Source of the DNA: Algoriphagus faecimaris
GTDB lineage: Bacteria; Bacteroidota; Bacteroidia; Cytophagales; Cyclobacteriaceae
Assembly (NCBI RefSeq): GCF_900101705.1
Contig: NZ_FNAC01000005.1
Span: forward strand, 62,001-126,000
Direction: 5' to 3'
Length of the DNA stretch: 64,000 nucleotides
Shown here one piece after another: positions 15,613 through 23,782 of the stretch. The notes beneath the pieces are model-generated. The model searched no databases and had not been told where the DNA came from. It saw nothing but the letters and a program-made list of their open reading frames with translations. Position 1 is the first letter of the stretch, and every line of letters begins with the position of its first letter. The translations under genes and the position numbers were made by a program.

Positions 15613-16107
15613 CTAAAAGGTGATCATGACTTGATTTTTTTCCACACTTTGCTTGAGGGATACTTTTACTTCTTTGACGACACCATCACCAGGCGCTTTG
15701 ATGATATTTTCCATTTTCATTGCTTCCAAAATCAACACCACATCTCCTTTTTTGACCTCGTCACCTGGAGCCACTTTCAGGTCCAGAATCAATCCCGGCA
15801 TAGGTGCCTTTATGTCCTGAATATTGCTTTGATTGAGATCAGTCATACCAAGCTCCTCCAATAACCGGTCAAAGCGGTCTTTAAGCTGGATCTCACTGAT
15901 TTTGTTATTTAGTTTGATTTGCAGCTTTTTTTCTGTTTTGTCTATTCCAACTAGCTCAGCATCTAAGGAGCACCCGTCTTTGATCAGGTGTATTTTTCTG
16001 TCAGAAATCCATTGAATATCCCAGTCCAAGATTTGATCATTGACTTTGAGGCTTTTATCGGTTTTTTCTACCGAAAAGGTTTTGTTATTGAGGGTTGCTG
16101 AAAACAT
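15613..16107 (-). CDS. Biotin carboxyl carrier protein / biotinyl-domain subunit of an acyl-CoA carboxylase
   Basis: The 164-residue protein carries a C-terminal biotinyl domain (about 95-164) with the biotinylation motif EAMKM; the modified lysine is Lys131. The APMPG motif at 101-105 and PGDEVKKGD hairpin are typical. The N-terminal 90 residues resemble the linker part found before the carrier domain in acyl- or propionyl-CoA carboxylases rather than the AccB of acetyl-CoA carboxylase. It would carry CO2 between a biotin carboxylase and a carboxyltransferase. Neither partner is encoded in this window. It is divergent from the aminopeptidase gene. Confidence 0.88.
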   Translation of the reverse strand: MFSATLNNKTFSVEKTDKSLKVNDQILDWDIQWISDRKIHLIKDGCSLDAELVGIDKTEKKLQIKLNNKISEIQLKDRFDRLLEELGMTDLNQSNIQDIKAPMPGLILDLKVAPGDEVKKGDVVLILEAMKMENIIKAPGDGVVKEVKVSLKQSVEKNQVMITF

Positions 16108-16126
16108 TACTGCTAAATTGAGTCGC

Positions 16127-16134
16127 TATATTTG
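16127..16134 (+). promoter_or_regulatory. Candidate -7 element for the M1 aminopeptidase gene
   Basis: TATATTTG matches TAnnTTTG and lies 48 nt before the ATG at 16183. No TTG is present at the expected -33 distance, so support is partial. Confidence 0.35.
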
Positions 16135-16182
16135 TCATCTCCACAAATCAGTGGATTTAATTCTACTTCAAATATCAAATAA

Positions 16183-18804
16183 ATGAGCACGAAGCCAAAG
16201 AATATTTTGCAATTCAGTCTTAGATTTCTGCTAATACTAGTGATTTTTTTTCAGGTGGCCTGTAAAACTCAAGAGGCTAGCCTCCCTGTTTCTCCTGTCG
16301 CTGAAACCAGTAATGTTAATGTAGAGGAAAATAAAGCTAAGGAAGACTCCCTGTTGAGGGTTTTGGAAAAGGAGAGCCTATTGGCCAACTATCGTGCCTC
16401 CGCTACCAGGTACATGGATTTGATTCATATGGATTTGAGTGTGTCCTTTGATTTTGAAAATCAATTGGTCCTCGGTGAGGCGCTGCTGGATCTAAGCCCC
16501 TATGCAAAAAGTCAAAAAACCATGGTTCTTGATGCCCAGGATTTCGAATGGGTAAAGGTGAGTTTGATCGACGGAGACGAGGAGATTTCACTTGGCTATC
16601 GCTATGATGATAGGCAACTGGAACTTTACTTCCCAAGTGAGGTGCAGGTAGGTGATACCGTCCAACTCAGGTTAAACTACCGCGCTTTTCCAGAGAGAAA
16701 CTCCGGCGAACGAAGTGCCGCGATCACAGATACCAAGGGATTGTATTTCATCGATCCCCTAGACACGATAGCTTCCAAGCCCACGATGATCTGGACGCAG
16801 GGAGAGACAGCACACAATTCAAAATGGTTTCCGACTATAGATCAGCCTAATGAACGATTTACTCATCAAATTAAGGTGACGGTTCCGGATACCATGGTTT
16901 CGGTCAGTAATGGAAAATTGATCAATCAGGAGAAAGTAGAAAATGGGCTTCGTATCGATACTTGGCTGATGGATCTGCCACATGCGCCTTATTTGGTTGC
17001 ATTGGCCATCGGCGATTTTGAAAAAGTATCGGATAGCTATGGGGAAATCCCGCTTGGGTATTATGTGGAGAGGGGGTATAGTGCCGGCGCAAAGAAAGTG
17101 TTTCAGCACACTCCGGAGATGATTGAGTATTTCGAGAAGTTGCTGGGGGTGGCCTACCCTTGGCAAAAGTACGATCAAATCGTGGTTAGAGATTTTGTCT
17201 CCGGCGCAATGGAAAACACCACTGCTTCCATATTTATGGAGGAGCTGAGACTGGATGAGCGAGAGGCAATTGATTCGGAGTGGGATTATATCATTGCGCA
17301 TGAGCTTTTTCATCAGTGGTTTGGGGATTACGTGACTACAGAGTCTTGGGCAAATCTCACGCTAAATGAAGCCTTTGCCAACTACAGTGAATTTCTCTGG
17401 CATGAATACAAGTACGGGGAGGATGAGGCGAAACTCAAATTCATGACGGAGCTGGAAAACTATCTAATGGAGTCCGAAAACAAGCAGGTTGATTTGATTC
17501 GCTTTCAGTATAAGACTGCAGAAGATATGTTTGACTCCCATAGCTATTCCAAAGGAGGATGGGTGCTTCATCAGCTCCGAAAGTATTTGGGGGATGAGCT
17601 GTTTTTCCGCGGACTCAATCTTTACCTGGAGTCCAATGCCTTTGCTAGCGTGGAGGTTCATGATTTACGATTGGCCTTTGAAAAAGTCTCTGGTGAGGAC
17701 CTCAATTGGTTTTTCAATCAATGGTTTTTGGACAAAGGGCATCCAAATCTAGAGGTAGAGGTGGATTATTCAATTCCTGAGAATCTATTGATTTCTGTCA
17801 GACAAAAACAAGATTTGAGGACTACACCATTGTATAAAATTCCTTTTGAGGTGAGCTGGTATCAGAATGATGAGAGAAAGGCTCGGGTTTTTACTCTTCA
17901 GAAGGCCTATCAGCAGTTTGCCTTGGAAAACAAGGAGCCCGTAGATCAGCTATACTTTGATGAAGGAAAGAATATTTTGGCGGAAATCAATCAGCAGCTG
18001 CCTACAGAGTTTATGGTCCGTCAGTTTAACGAATCCCAATTTGGTGTAGCACGCTATGAAGCCTTGGATAGTTTGGCGGCTTGGGAGGCCGAGGATCAAC
18101 TTAAAGGTATAATCTCGCAAGCTTTGGAGGATGAATTTTGGGCAGTGAGAGAGAGTGCCTTGAGGCTACTTCAAAATTACAGCGATTGGCTTGTCGGGGA
18201 TGAAAAATTGGAAGAGCAACTTTTAAAAATAGCTGAATCCGATAGAAGGAATTCGGTAAGAGCTGGGGCAATAGATGCCTTGGGGGCTTGGGATGCAGAT
18301 AAATATTTCCAGGCATTTCGTAGATATGCCAATGACTCCTCCTATCTCATAGTGAGTTCAGCCCTGATGGCAATCAATCAGGCTGCAAATAGTGAGACAG
18401 ATGAGTCATTTATGATGAATTTCTCGGATATGGATAATTATCGAGTTGCTGTTCCTCTTGCAGAGTATTTTCTAACCAACGAAGTGAAAGGTCAAGGAAC
18501 CTGGTTTCAATCCAAGGCGGAGCGATTGTCGGGAGAGGGGCTTTACTACTTTTTGGGTTATTACAGCGAATATTTTGTGAGAAATCCAGAGGAAGGTAAG
18601 GAGCAGGCATTAGAATATTTATTTTCTCAGTTGGAGAACAGTGCTCAGGTTTATGCTCGCCTTGGTGCTTTTCAGGGGCTCTTGGGATTTGCGAATGAAG
18701 AGGCTATTTTGAATAGAATAAAAGCAGCAGTAAGTCAAGAGTCGAATCAAGAGATCAAAAACTACATGCAATACTTCCTTCAGGCGTTTGGAGTTGAAAA
18801 TTAA
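16183..18804 (+). CDS. M1 family zinc aminopeptidase lipoprotein with C-terminal HEAT-like repeats
   Basis: The 873-residue enzyme should remove N-terminal residues from peptides in the envelope. It has a lipoprotein signal (lipobox FQVAC, Cys27), an N-terminal beta domain, the substrate-binding GAMEN motif (341-345), and the gluzincin site HELFH (373-377) with the third zinc ligand Glu396 in NEAFANY. The C-terminal third (about 620-870) consists of helical pairs resembling HEAT repeats. All catalytic residues are present. The gene has no close co-directional partner: the biotinyl-domain gene is divergent upstream and the tRNA unit with its own promoter follows. Confidence 0.95.
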   Translation: MSTKPKNILQFSLRFLLILVIFFQVACKTQEASLPVSPVAETSNVNVEENKAKEDSLLRVLEKESLLANYRASATRYMDLIHMDLSVSFDFENQLVLGEALLDLSPYAKSQKTMVLDAQDFEWVKVSLIDGDEEISLGYRYDDRQLELYFPSEVQVGDTVQLRLNYRAFPERNSGERSAAITDTKGLYFIDPLDTIASKPTMIWTQGETAHNSKWFPTIDQPNERFTHQIKVTVPDTMVSVSNGKLINQEKVENGLRIDTWLMDLPHAPYLVALAIGDFEKVSDSYGEIPLGYYVERGYSAGAKKVFQHTPEMIEYFEKLLGVAYPWQKYDQIVVRDFVSGAMENTTASIFMEELRLDEREAIDSEWDYIIAHELFHQWFGDYVTTESWANLTLNEAFANYSEFLWHEYKYGEDEAKLKFMTELENYLMESENKQVDLIRFQYKTAEDMFDSHSYSKGGWVLHQLRKYLGDELFFRGLNLYLESNAFASVEVHDLRLAFEKVSGEDLNWFFNQWFLDKGHPNLEVEVDYSIPENLLISVRQKQDLRTTPLYKIPFEVSWYQNDERKARVFTLQKAYQQFALENKEPVDQLYFDEGKNILAEINQQLPTEFMVRQFNESQFGVARYEALDSLAAWEAEDQLKGIISQALEDEFWAVRESALRLLQNYSDWLVGDEKLEEQLLKIAESDRRNSVRAGAIDALGAWDADKYFQAFRRYANDSSYLIVSSALMAINQAANSETDESFMMNFSDMDNYRVAVPLAEYFLTNEVKGQGTWFQSKAERLSGEGLYYFLGYYSEYFVRNPEEGKEQALEYLFSQLENSAQVYARLGAFQGLLGFANEEAILNRIKAAVSQESNQEIKNYMQYFLQAFGVEN

Positions 18805-18869
18805 TGACCTGATTTAGAAAGGATTGAAGTGATTAAGTAAAAAATATGCTTAAAAATAAAATGCATGTT

Positions 18870-18899
18870 TTGAAACTTTAAGAAAAGCCTATAATTTTG
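18870..18899 (+). promoter_or_regulatory. Promoter of the tRNA-Tyr/Gly/Thr-tuf unit
   Basis: TTG at 18870-18872 is followed after 19 nt by TAATTTTG at 18892-18899, an ideal fit to the Bacteroidota primary-sigma consensus. tRNA-Tyr begins 51 nt downstream of the -7 element. Confidence 0.78.
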
Positions 18900-18950
18900 C
18901 CATCCGTTAAGACAGAGAGAAGGAGAAATTTTGATGTCTTTTCGCTAGTT

Positions 18951-19033
18951 GGGGGAATACCAAAGCGGCCAACTGGGACGGACTGTAAATCCGTTGACTT
19001 ATGTCTTCACAGGTTCGAATCCTGTTTCCCCCA
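18951..19033 (+). tRNA. tRNA-Tyr (anticodon GTA)
   Basis: Acceptor arms GGGGGAA and TTCCCCC pair fully; the anticodon stem ACGGA/TCCGT encloses CTGTAAA, giving anticodon GTA. A long variable arm, expected for bacterial tRNA-Tyr, is present. CCA is not encoded. First of three tRNAs before tuf. Confidence 0.97.
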
Positions 19034-19040
19034 CAAATAA

Positions 19041-19073
19041 TTGCCTGAATTGTAAAATTTTTTCCTAGTTTTG
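19041..19073 (+). promoter_or_regulatory. Candidate promoter between tRNA-Tyr and tRNA-Gly
   Basis: TAGTTTTG at 19066-19073 matches TAnnTTTG; a TTG at 19041-19043 lies 22 nt upstream. This could give tRNA-Gly, tRNA-Thr and tuf extra transcription independent of tRNA-Tyr. Confidence 0.45.
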
Positions 19074-19108
19074 CAGGGCGAAAAATATTCGGCTTTGCCG
19101 GATCAAAA

Positions 19109-19181
19109 GCGGGAGTAGCTCAGTTGGTAGAGCGGCAGCCTTCCAAGCTGCAGGTCGCGGGTTCGAGCCTCGTCTCCCGCT
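19109..19181 (+). tRNA. tRNA-Gly (anticodon TCC)
   Basis: Acceptor arms GCGGGAG and CTCCCGC pair fully; anticodon stem GCAGC/GCTGC encloses CTTCCAA, giving anticodon TCC. T-loop GGTTCGAGCC is standard. CCA is not encoded. Confidence 0.97.
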
Positions 19182-19214
19182 CAATGCTTTTCTCTTGAAA
19201 AGCATCGGGTAAAA

Positions 19215-19286
19215 GCCGACGTAGCTCAGGGGTAGAGTACTTCCTTGGTAAGGAAGGGGTCAGGGGTTCAAATCCCCTCGTTGGCT
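19215..19286 (+). tRNA. tRNA-Thr (anticodon GGT)
   Basis: Acceptor arms GCCGACG and CGTTGGC pair with one G-T; anticodon stem CTTCC/GGAAG encloses TTGGTAA, giving anticodon GGT. It lies 60 nt before tuf, so processing of this tRNA probably forms the 5' end of the tuf message. Confidence 0.97.
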
Positions 19287-19346
19287 CTTAACGGCTATAA
19301 AATATTACTAAACATATCTTTAAACTTAAACTGAGGATTTTCACGC

Positions 19347-20534
19347 ATGGCAAAAGCAACATTCGACCGTTCCAAGCCGCACGTTAACATCGGTACGATT
19401 GGACACGTAGACCATGGCAAAACTACATTGACTGCCGCCATTACTACCGTATTGGCAAAAAAAGGTCTTTCCGAACTAAGAGATTTCTCTTCCATTGATA
19501 ACGCTCCGGAAGAAAAAGAGAGAGGTATTACTATCAATACTTCTCACGTAGAATATCAAACTGAAGCAAGACACTACGCACACGTAGACTGTCCTGGTCA
19601 CGCTGACTACGTTAAAAACATGGTAACTGGTGCCGCTCAGATGGACGGAGCTATTCTTGTAGTAGCTGCAACTGACGGACCAATGCCACAAACTAGAGAG
19701 CACATCCTTTTGGCTCGTCAAGTAGGTGTACCTGCATTGGTAGTATTTATGAATAAAGTAGACATGGTTGACGATCCTGAGCTTCTTGAGCTTGTGGAAA
19801 TGGAAATCAGAGAGCTTCTTTCTTTCTATGAATTCGACGGTGACAATATTCCTGTAATCGCTGGTTCTGCACTTGGTGCATTGAACGGTGAAGAAAAGTG
19901 GGTTGAGACTGTAATGGAATTGATGAATGCAGTTGATACTTACATTCCTCTTCCAGAGCGATTGATCGACAAAGATTTCTTGATGCCTGTAGAAGATGTA
20001 TTCTCGATCACTGGTCGTGGTACAGTAGCTACTGGTAGAATTGAAAGAGGTGTAATCAACTCTGGCGATCCTGTTGACATTATCGGTATGGGTGCTGAAG
20101 GACTTAAGTCTACAGTGACTGGTGTTGAGATGTTCCGTAAGATTCTTGACAGAGGTGAGGCAGGTGACAACGTAGGTTTGTTGCTAAGAGGTATTGAAAA
20201 GTCTCAGATCAAGCGTGGTATGATTATTTGTAAGCCAGGTTCTGTAACTCCTCACGCTCACTTCAAAGCTGAAGTTTACGTACTTTCAAAAGAAGAAGGT
20301 GGACGTCACACTCCATTCTTTAACAAATACAGACCGCAGTTCTACTTGAGAACTACTGATGTAACTGGTGAGATCAAACTTCCTGAGAACGTTGAAATGG
20401 TTATGCCTGGTGATAACGTGACTATTGAAGTTAACTTACTTAACTCTGTAGCACTTGAGAAAGGTCTTCGCTTCGCGATCCGTGAAGGTGGCCGAACTGT
20501 AGGTGCAGGTCAGGTTACTGAAATTCTTGACTAA
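19347..20534 (+). CDS. tuf: Elongation factor Tu
   Basis: The 395-residue GTPase delivers aminoacyl-tRNA to the ribosome. It has GHVDHGKT (19-26), the switch region with [24 protein letters not shown], and domains 2 and 3 of normal length. Only this one tuf copy is visible in the window; the one often placed after fusA in other bacteria is absent here, where rpsJ follows fusA directly. It is cotranscribed with three upstream tRNAs and ends at a terminator 22 nt after its stop. Confidence 0.99.
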   Translation: MAKATFDRSKPHVNIGTIGHVDHGKTTLTAAITTVLAKKGLSELRDFSSIDNAPEEKERGITINTSHVEYQTEARHYAHVDCPGHADYVKNMVTGAAQMDGAILVVAATDGPMPQTREHILLARQVGVPALVVFMNKVDMVDDPELLELVEMEIRELLSFYEFDGDNIPVIAGSALGALNGEEKWVETVMELMNAVDTYIPLPERLIDKDFLMPVEDVFSITGRGTVATGRIERGVINSGDPVDIIGMGAEGLKSTVTGVEMFRKILDRGEAGDNVGLLLRGIEKSQIKRGMIICKPGSVTPHAHFKAEVYVLSKEEGGRHTPFFNKYRPQFYLRTTDVTGEIKLPENVEMVMPGDNVTIEVNLLNSVALEKGLRFAIREGGRTVGAGQVTEILD

Positions 20535-20556
20535 TTCACACTGAATTTTAATTGAC

Positions 20557-20590
20557 AATGCGATCCTGAATTATTTTTTGGGATCGCATT
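20557..20590 (+). terminator. Terminator-like hairpin after tuf
   Basis: AATGCGATCC (20557-20566) and GGATCGCATT (20581-20590) form a perfect 10-bp stem with a 14-nt loop, followed by TGTTTCTTT. Its last base is shared with the -33 TTG of the next promoter. Confidence 0.65.
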
Positions 20591-20620
20591 TGTTTCTTTA
20601 GGCAGTATTCTCTAATTTTG
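20590..20620 (+). promoter_or_regulatory. Promoter of the tRNA-Trp-secE-nusG-rplKAJL unit
   Basis: TTG at 20590-20592 and TAATTTTG at 20613-20620 are separated by 20 nt, a strong fit to the Bacteroidota consensus. tRNA-Trp starts 29 nt downstream. Confidence 0.75.
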
Positions 20621-20648
20621 CGTTCCCATTAGCGGAGCGTTCATTCAC

Positions 20649-20719
20649 ACGGGCATAGTTCAATGGCAGAATAGCGGTCTCCAAAACCGTTGATGGGAGT
20701 TCGAATCTCTCTGCCCGTG
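20649..20719 (+). tRNA. tRNA-Trp (anticodon CCA)
   Basis: Acceptor arms ACGGGCA and TGCCCGT pair fully, discriminator G. Anticodon stem GCGGT/ACCGT (with one G-T) encloses CTCCAAA, giving anticodon CCA. It precedes secE by 16 nt, so maturation of the tRNA likely releases the secE message. Confidence 0.96.
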
Positions 20720-20735
20720 CTAGTAAGTAGACATT

Positions 20736-20924
20736 ATGAATCTTAAAAACTTTGTCCTCGAGTCATACGACGAAATGAAAAATAAGGTCACTTGGCCTAA
20801 GTACTCATTTCTTCAAAATTCCGCAGTATTGGTGTTAGTAGCTTCTTTGATTTTTGCACTGTTTATTGGTGCGGTCGATCTAGGCTTCGAAAACATCATG
20901 ACATGGTTTTATGATTTATTTTAA
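20736..20924 (+). CDS. secE: Preprotein translocase subunit SecE
   Basis: The 62-residue protein has the minimal SecE form: an amphipathic N-terminal helix with the conserved EMKNKVTWPK segment and one membrane helix (about 29-49). It clamps SecY in the translocation channel. It sits between tRNA-Trp and nusG, the usual bacterial position, with 18 nt to nusG. Confidence 0.97.
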   Translation: MNLKNFVLESYDEMKNKVTWPKYSFLQNSAVLVLVASLIFALFIGAVDLGFENIMTWFYDLF

Positions 20925-20942
20925 TTGAACTGACATTACATA

Positions 20943-21500
20943 ATGGCTGAACATAAGTGGTACGTACTCAGAGTCGTAGCTGGACAGGAAAAGAAGACCA
21001 AGACTTATCTGGAAAATGAAATTGCCAGACAGACTTTGGATGAATTTATTCCTGAAGTCCTCATTCCTTCTGAGAAGGTATATGAAATGCGAAATGGCAA
21101 AAAGCGAGTTCGAGAGAGAAACTTCTTTCCGGGCTATGTTTTAGTCAACGCAGATCTCACTAATGGAGAAGCCAATCACGTAATAACAAGCATTCCGGGA
21201 GTTATCGGATTTCTTGGATCAAACCAAGGGGGAGCTTCCAAAACCCCTGAGCCATTACGACAATCTGAAGTCAACCGTATCTTAGGAAAGGTTGAGGAGA
21301 TTGATGAGTTTGCCGAGAAGTTGGATACACCATTTATAGTTGGAGAGTCCGTAAAAGTAATGGACGGACCTTTCAGTGGGTTTACCGGGACAATTGAGGA
21401 AGTATTTGATGACAAGAAGAAATTGAATGTTATGGTCAAGATCTTCGGTCGAAATACTCCTGTAGAATTAAACTTTATACAAGTAGAAAAACAAGACTAA
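20943..21500 (+). CDS. nusG: Transcription termination/antitermination factor NusG
   Basis: The 185-residue protein has an NGN domain (about 3-120: [23 protein letters not shown]) and a C-terminal KOW domain (about 128-185: [18 protein letters not shown]). It binds RNA polymerase and couples transcription to the ribosome or Rho. Three nucleotides separate it from rplK. Confidence 0.98.
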   Translation: MAEHKWYVLRVVAGQEKKTKTYLENEIARQTLDEFIPEVLIPSEKVYEMRNGKKRVRERNFFPGYVLVNADLTNGEANHVITSIPGVIGFLGSNQGGASKTPEPLRQSEVNRILGKVEEIDEFAEKLDTPFIVGESVKVMDGPFSGFTGTIEEVFDDKKKLNVMVKIFGRNTPVELNFIQVEKQD

Positions 21501-21503
21501 GCA

Positions 21504-21947
21504 ATGGCTAAGGAAATCACTGGTTATTTAAAACTGCAAGTGAAAGGTGGCCAGGCAAACCCGTCGCCTCCAGTAGGTCCGGCTCTTGGTTCCAAGGGTC
21601 TGAACATCATGGAGTTTTGTAAGCAATTCAATGCACGTACCCAAGATAAAATGGGTCAAACGTGCCCTGTTTTGATTACAATCTACTCGGATAAGTCTTT
21701 TGACTTTGTAGTAAAAACACCTCCTGCAGCGAACATGCTGTTAGAGGCTGCAAAGATTAAAGGCGGATCTGCAGAGCCTAACCGTAAGAAGGTAGGATCT
21801 GTTACCTGGGATCAGGTAAAGGAAATCGCGGAGGTAAAAATGCCTGACCTAAATGCCTTCAAGGTTGAGTCTGCTATGAAAATGATAGCAGGAACAGCCC
21901 GAAGCATGGGAATCACAGTATCTGGAAAAGCCCCTTGGGAAGTATAA
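21504..21947 (+). CDS. rplK: 50S ribosomal protein L11
   Basis: The 147-residue protein has the N-terminal domain with the flexible [15 protein letters not shown] loop that interacts with elongation and release factors, and the rRNA-binding C-terminal domain ending [11 protein letters not shown]. Full length, first ribosomal protein of the secE unit, 10 nt before rplA. Confidence 0.99.
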   Translation: MAKEITGYLKLQVKGGQANPSPPVGPALGSKGLNIMEFCKQFNARTQDKMGQTCPVLITIYSDKSFDFVVKTPPAANMLLEAAKIKGGSAEPNRKKVGSVTWDQVKEIAEVKMPDLNAFKVESAMKMIAGTARSMGITVSGKAPWEV

Positions 21948-21957
21948 TTAATAAACT

Positions 21958-22656
21958 ATGGCTAAGTTAACAAAAAAGCAAAAAGAAGCTCTTTCTAAAT
22001 ACGACCCAAGCCAAGTGTACTCCCTGGAGGCAGCTTCTTCGATCGTGAAGGAAATCACAAACACTAAGTTCGATGCTTCAGTGGACGTTGACGTTCGCTT
22101 GGGTGTTGATCCTCGTAAAGCGGATCAAATGGTTCGAGGTGTAGTGGCACTTCCTCACGGTACAGGTAAAGACACCAAAGTATTGGTGCTTTGTACTCCT
22201 GACAAAGAAGCTGAAGCTAAAGAAGCAGGTGCAGATTACGTTGGATTGGACGACTATATTGCCAAAATCGAAGGCGGATGGACTGACATTGATGTCATCA
22301 TCACCATGCCTAACGTTATGGCGAAAGTAGGTAGATTGGGTAGAGTATTAGGACCGAGAGGTTTGATGCCAAACCCAAAAGCAGGAACAGTAACCCTTGA
22401 AGTAGGGAAAGCTGTAAAAGAAGTAAAAGCAGGTAAAATCGACTTTAAAGTTGATAAATTCGGAATCATTCACGCAAGTGTAGGTAAGGTGTCTTTCTCT
22501 CCTGAGAAAATCGAGGAGAATGTAAAGGAATTGATCCTGACCATTTCCAAATTGAAGCCGTCTTCTTCAAAAGGTACATATTTTAGGAGTATTCATTTAT
22601 CCAGTACAATGTCTCCTGGCATATCAGTAGACAAGGGTAGCATTCAAGGAATTTAA
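21958..22656 (+). CDS. rplA: 50S ribosomal protein L1
   Basis: The 232-residue L1 forms the mobile stalk that guides deacylated tRNA out of the E site. The conserved [20 protein letters not shown] segment is present, and the length is standard. In many bacteria L1 represses its own operon by binding the message; I did not identify such a site here. It is 2 nt from rplJ. Confidence 0.99.
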   Translation: MAKLTKKQKEALSKYDPSQVYSLEAASSIVKEITNTKFDASVDVDVRLGVDPRKADQMVRGVVALPHGTGKDTKVLVLCTPDKEAEAKEAGADYVGLDDYIAKIEGGWTDIDVIITMPNVMAKVGRLGRVLGPRGLMPNPKAGTVTLEVGKAVKEVKAGKIDFKVDKFGIIHASVGKVSFSPEKIEENVKELILTISKLKPSSSKGTYFRSIHLSSTMSPGISVDKGSIQGI

Positions 22657-22658
22657 TC

Positions 22659-23195
22659 ATGACTAGAGACGAAAAGAAAGAAATAATCGACGGTCTTACC
22701 GAGAAATTCAGAGAAAACCCTTTCTTCTACATTACTGATGCCGGCGGATTTTCTGTGGCCCAAGTGAATGCTTTCAGAAGATCTTGCTATGAGAAAGGTG
22801 TTGAGTACAAAGTGTACAAAAACACCCTTATCAAGAAAGCATTAGAAAATCTGGAAGCCGATTTCTCTGGACTTGATAATGCGCTTAAAGGATTCTCTGG
22901 AATTATTTTCTCCAAAGAGACAAGTAACCTACCGGCAAAAGTATTGCTGGACTTCAGAAAAAAAATAGGTAAAAAAGAGACTAGACCTGTATTTAAAGGT
23001 GCTTCTATTGATGCCGATATATTTATCGGTGAAGCTAACCTTGAGATGCTTTCTAATCTTAAATCTAAGCAAGAATTGCTTGGCGATCTTTTGGGTCTCC
23101 TACAATCTCCTGCAAAGAACCTTATCTCTGCCCTTCAAAGTGGTCAAAACAACCTTACAGGTGTGTTGAAAGCCCTAGAGGAAAGAGGCGAATAA
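22659..23195 (+). CDS. rplJ: 50S ribosomal protein L10
   Basis: The 178-residue protein is the stalk base that binds 23S rRNA and L7/L12 dimers. The N-terminal domain carries the usual YKVYKNTLIKKAL segment; the C-terminal helix (LQSPAKNLISALQSGQ) is the L7/L12-binding part. It is followed by a 50-nt gap before rplL. Confidence 0.98.
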   Translation: MTRDEKKEIIDGLTEKFRENPFFYITDAGGFSVAQVNAFRRSCYEKGVEYKVYKNTLIKKALENLEADFSGLDNALKGFSGIIFSKETSNLPAKVLLDFRKKIGKKETRPVFKGASIDADIFIGEANLEMLSNLKSKQELLGDLLGLLQSPAKNLISALQSGQNNLTGVLKALEERGE

Positions 23196-23245
23196 CATTA
23201 CTTCAATTCAATTTTAAAAAACGAAAAATCTAAATTTATAATACA

Positions 23246-23626
23246 ATGGCAGATCTTACACAACTTGCAGAACAGTTGGTAAACTTGACTGTAAAAGAGG
23301 TTAAAGAATTGACAGACATCCTCAAGGATCAGTACGGAATTGAGCCTGCTGCTGCAGCAGTAGTAGCTGGTCCAGCCGCTGCTGGTGGCGATGGCGGTGC
23401 TGCTGAAGAAGAGAAAACTGCATTTGATGTAGTTCTTAAAGCAGCCGGTGGTCAGAAGCTTGCAGTAGTTAAGCTTGTTAAGGAATTGACTGGTCTTGGA
23501 CTTAAGGAAGCAAAAGAATTGGTTGATTCAGCACCTAAAGCTCTTAAAGAAGGAATCGCAAAAGACGAAGCAGAAGCTTTGAAGAAGTCTCTTGAAGAAG
23601 CTGGAGCTGAAGTAGAGATCAAATAA
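23246..23626 (+). CDS. rplL: 50S ribosomal protein L7/L12
   Basis: The 126-residue stalk protein has an N-terminal dimerisation helix, an alanine/glycine-rich hinge (about 33-50), and the C-terminal factor-binding domain with [30 protein letters not shown]. It is the last gene before a hairpin that probably attenuates transcription into rpoB. Confidence 0.99.
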   Translation: MADLTQLAEQLVNLTVKEVKELTDILKDQYGIEPAAAAVVAGPAAAGGDGGAAEEEKTAFDVVLKAAGGQKLAVVKLVKELTGLGLKEAKELVDSAPKALKEGIAKDEAEALKKSLEEAGAEVEIK

Positions 23627-23665
23627 TTTGGCCCATCCGAACCTTTAGGTTTGGGTGAAGCCCTT

Positions 23666-23697
23666 AGACCTGACTAAATTAAGTCAGGTCTTTTCCT
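23666..23697 (+). terminator. Attenuator-like hairpin between rplL and rpoB
   Basis: AGACCTGACT (23666-23675) and AGTCAGGTCT (23682-23691) form a perfect 10-bp stem with a 6-nt loop, followed by only TTTCCTGTTT. The short T-run suggests partial termination, as known for the rplL-rpoB junction of E. coli. Confidence 0.65.
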
Positions 23698-23717
23698 GTT
23701 TATGCGCAGGTAAAAAA

Positions 23718-23749
23718 TTGCATTATTTCGAGCGAAAATTGTAATTTTC
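23718..23749 (+). promoter_or_regulatory. Candidate rpoB promoter
   Basis: TTG at 23718-23720 and TAATTTTC at 23742-23749 are 21 nt apart; the -7 element matches TAnnTTTG except for the last base. It lies directly after the attenuator and would give a leader of about 25 nt. Confidence 0.45.
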
Positions 23750-23782
23750 CTTAATTTAATTTCACTATAAACATATACTACC

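Noticed and set aside
19347-20534. Mobile element or horizontal insertion in the core block
   Set aside because: No transposase, integrase, or target-site repeat is visible, and gene order is the normal bacterial one throughout.
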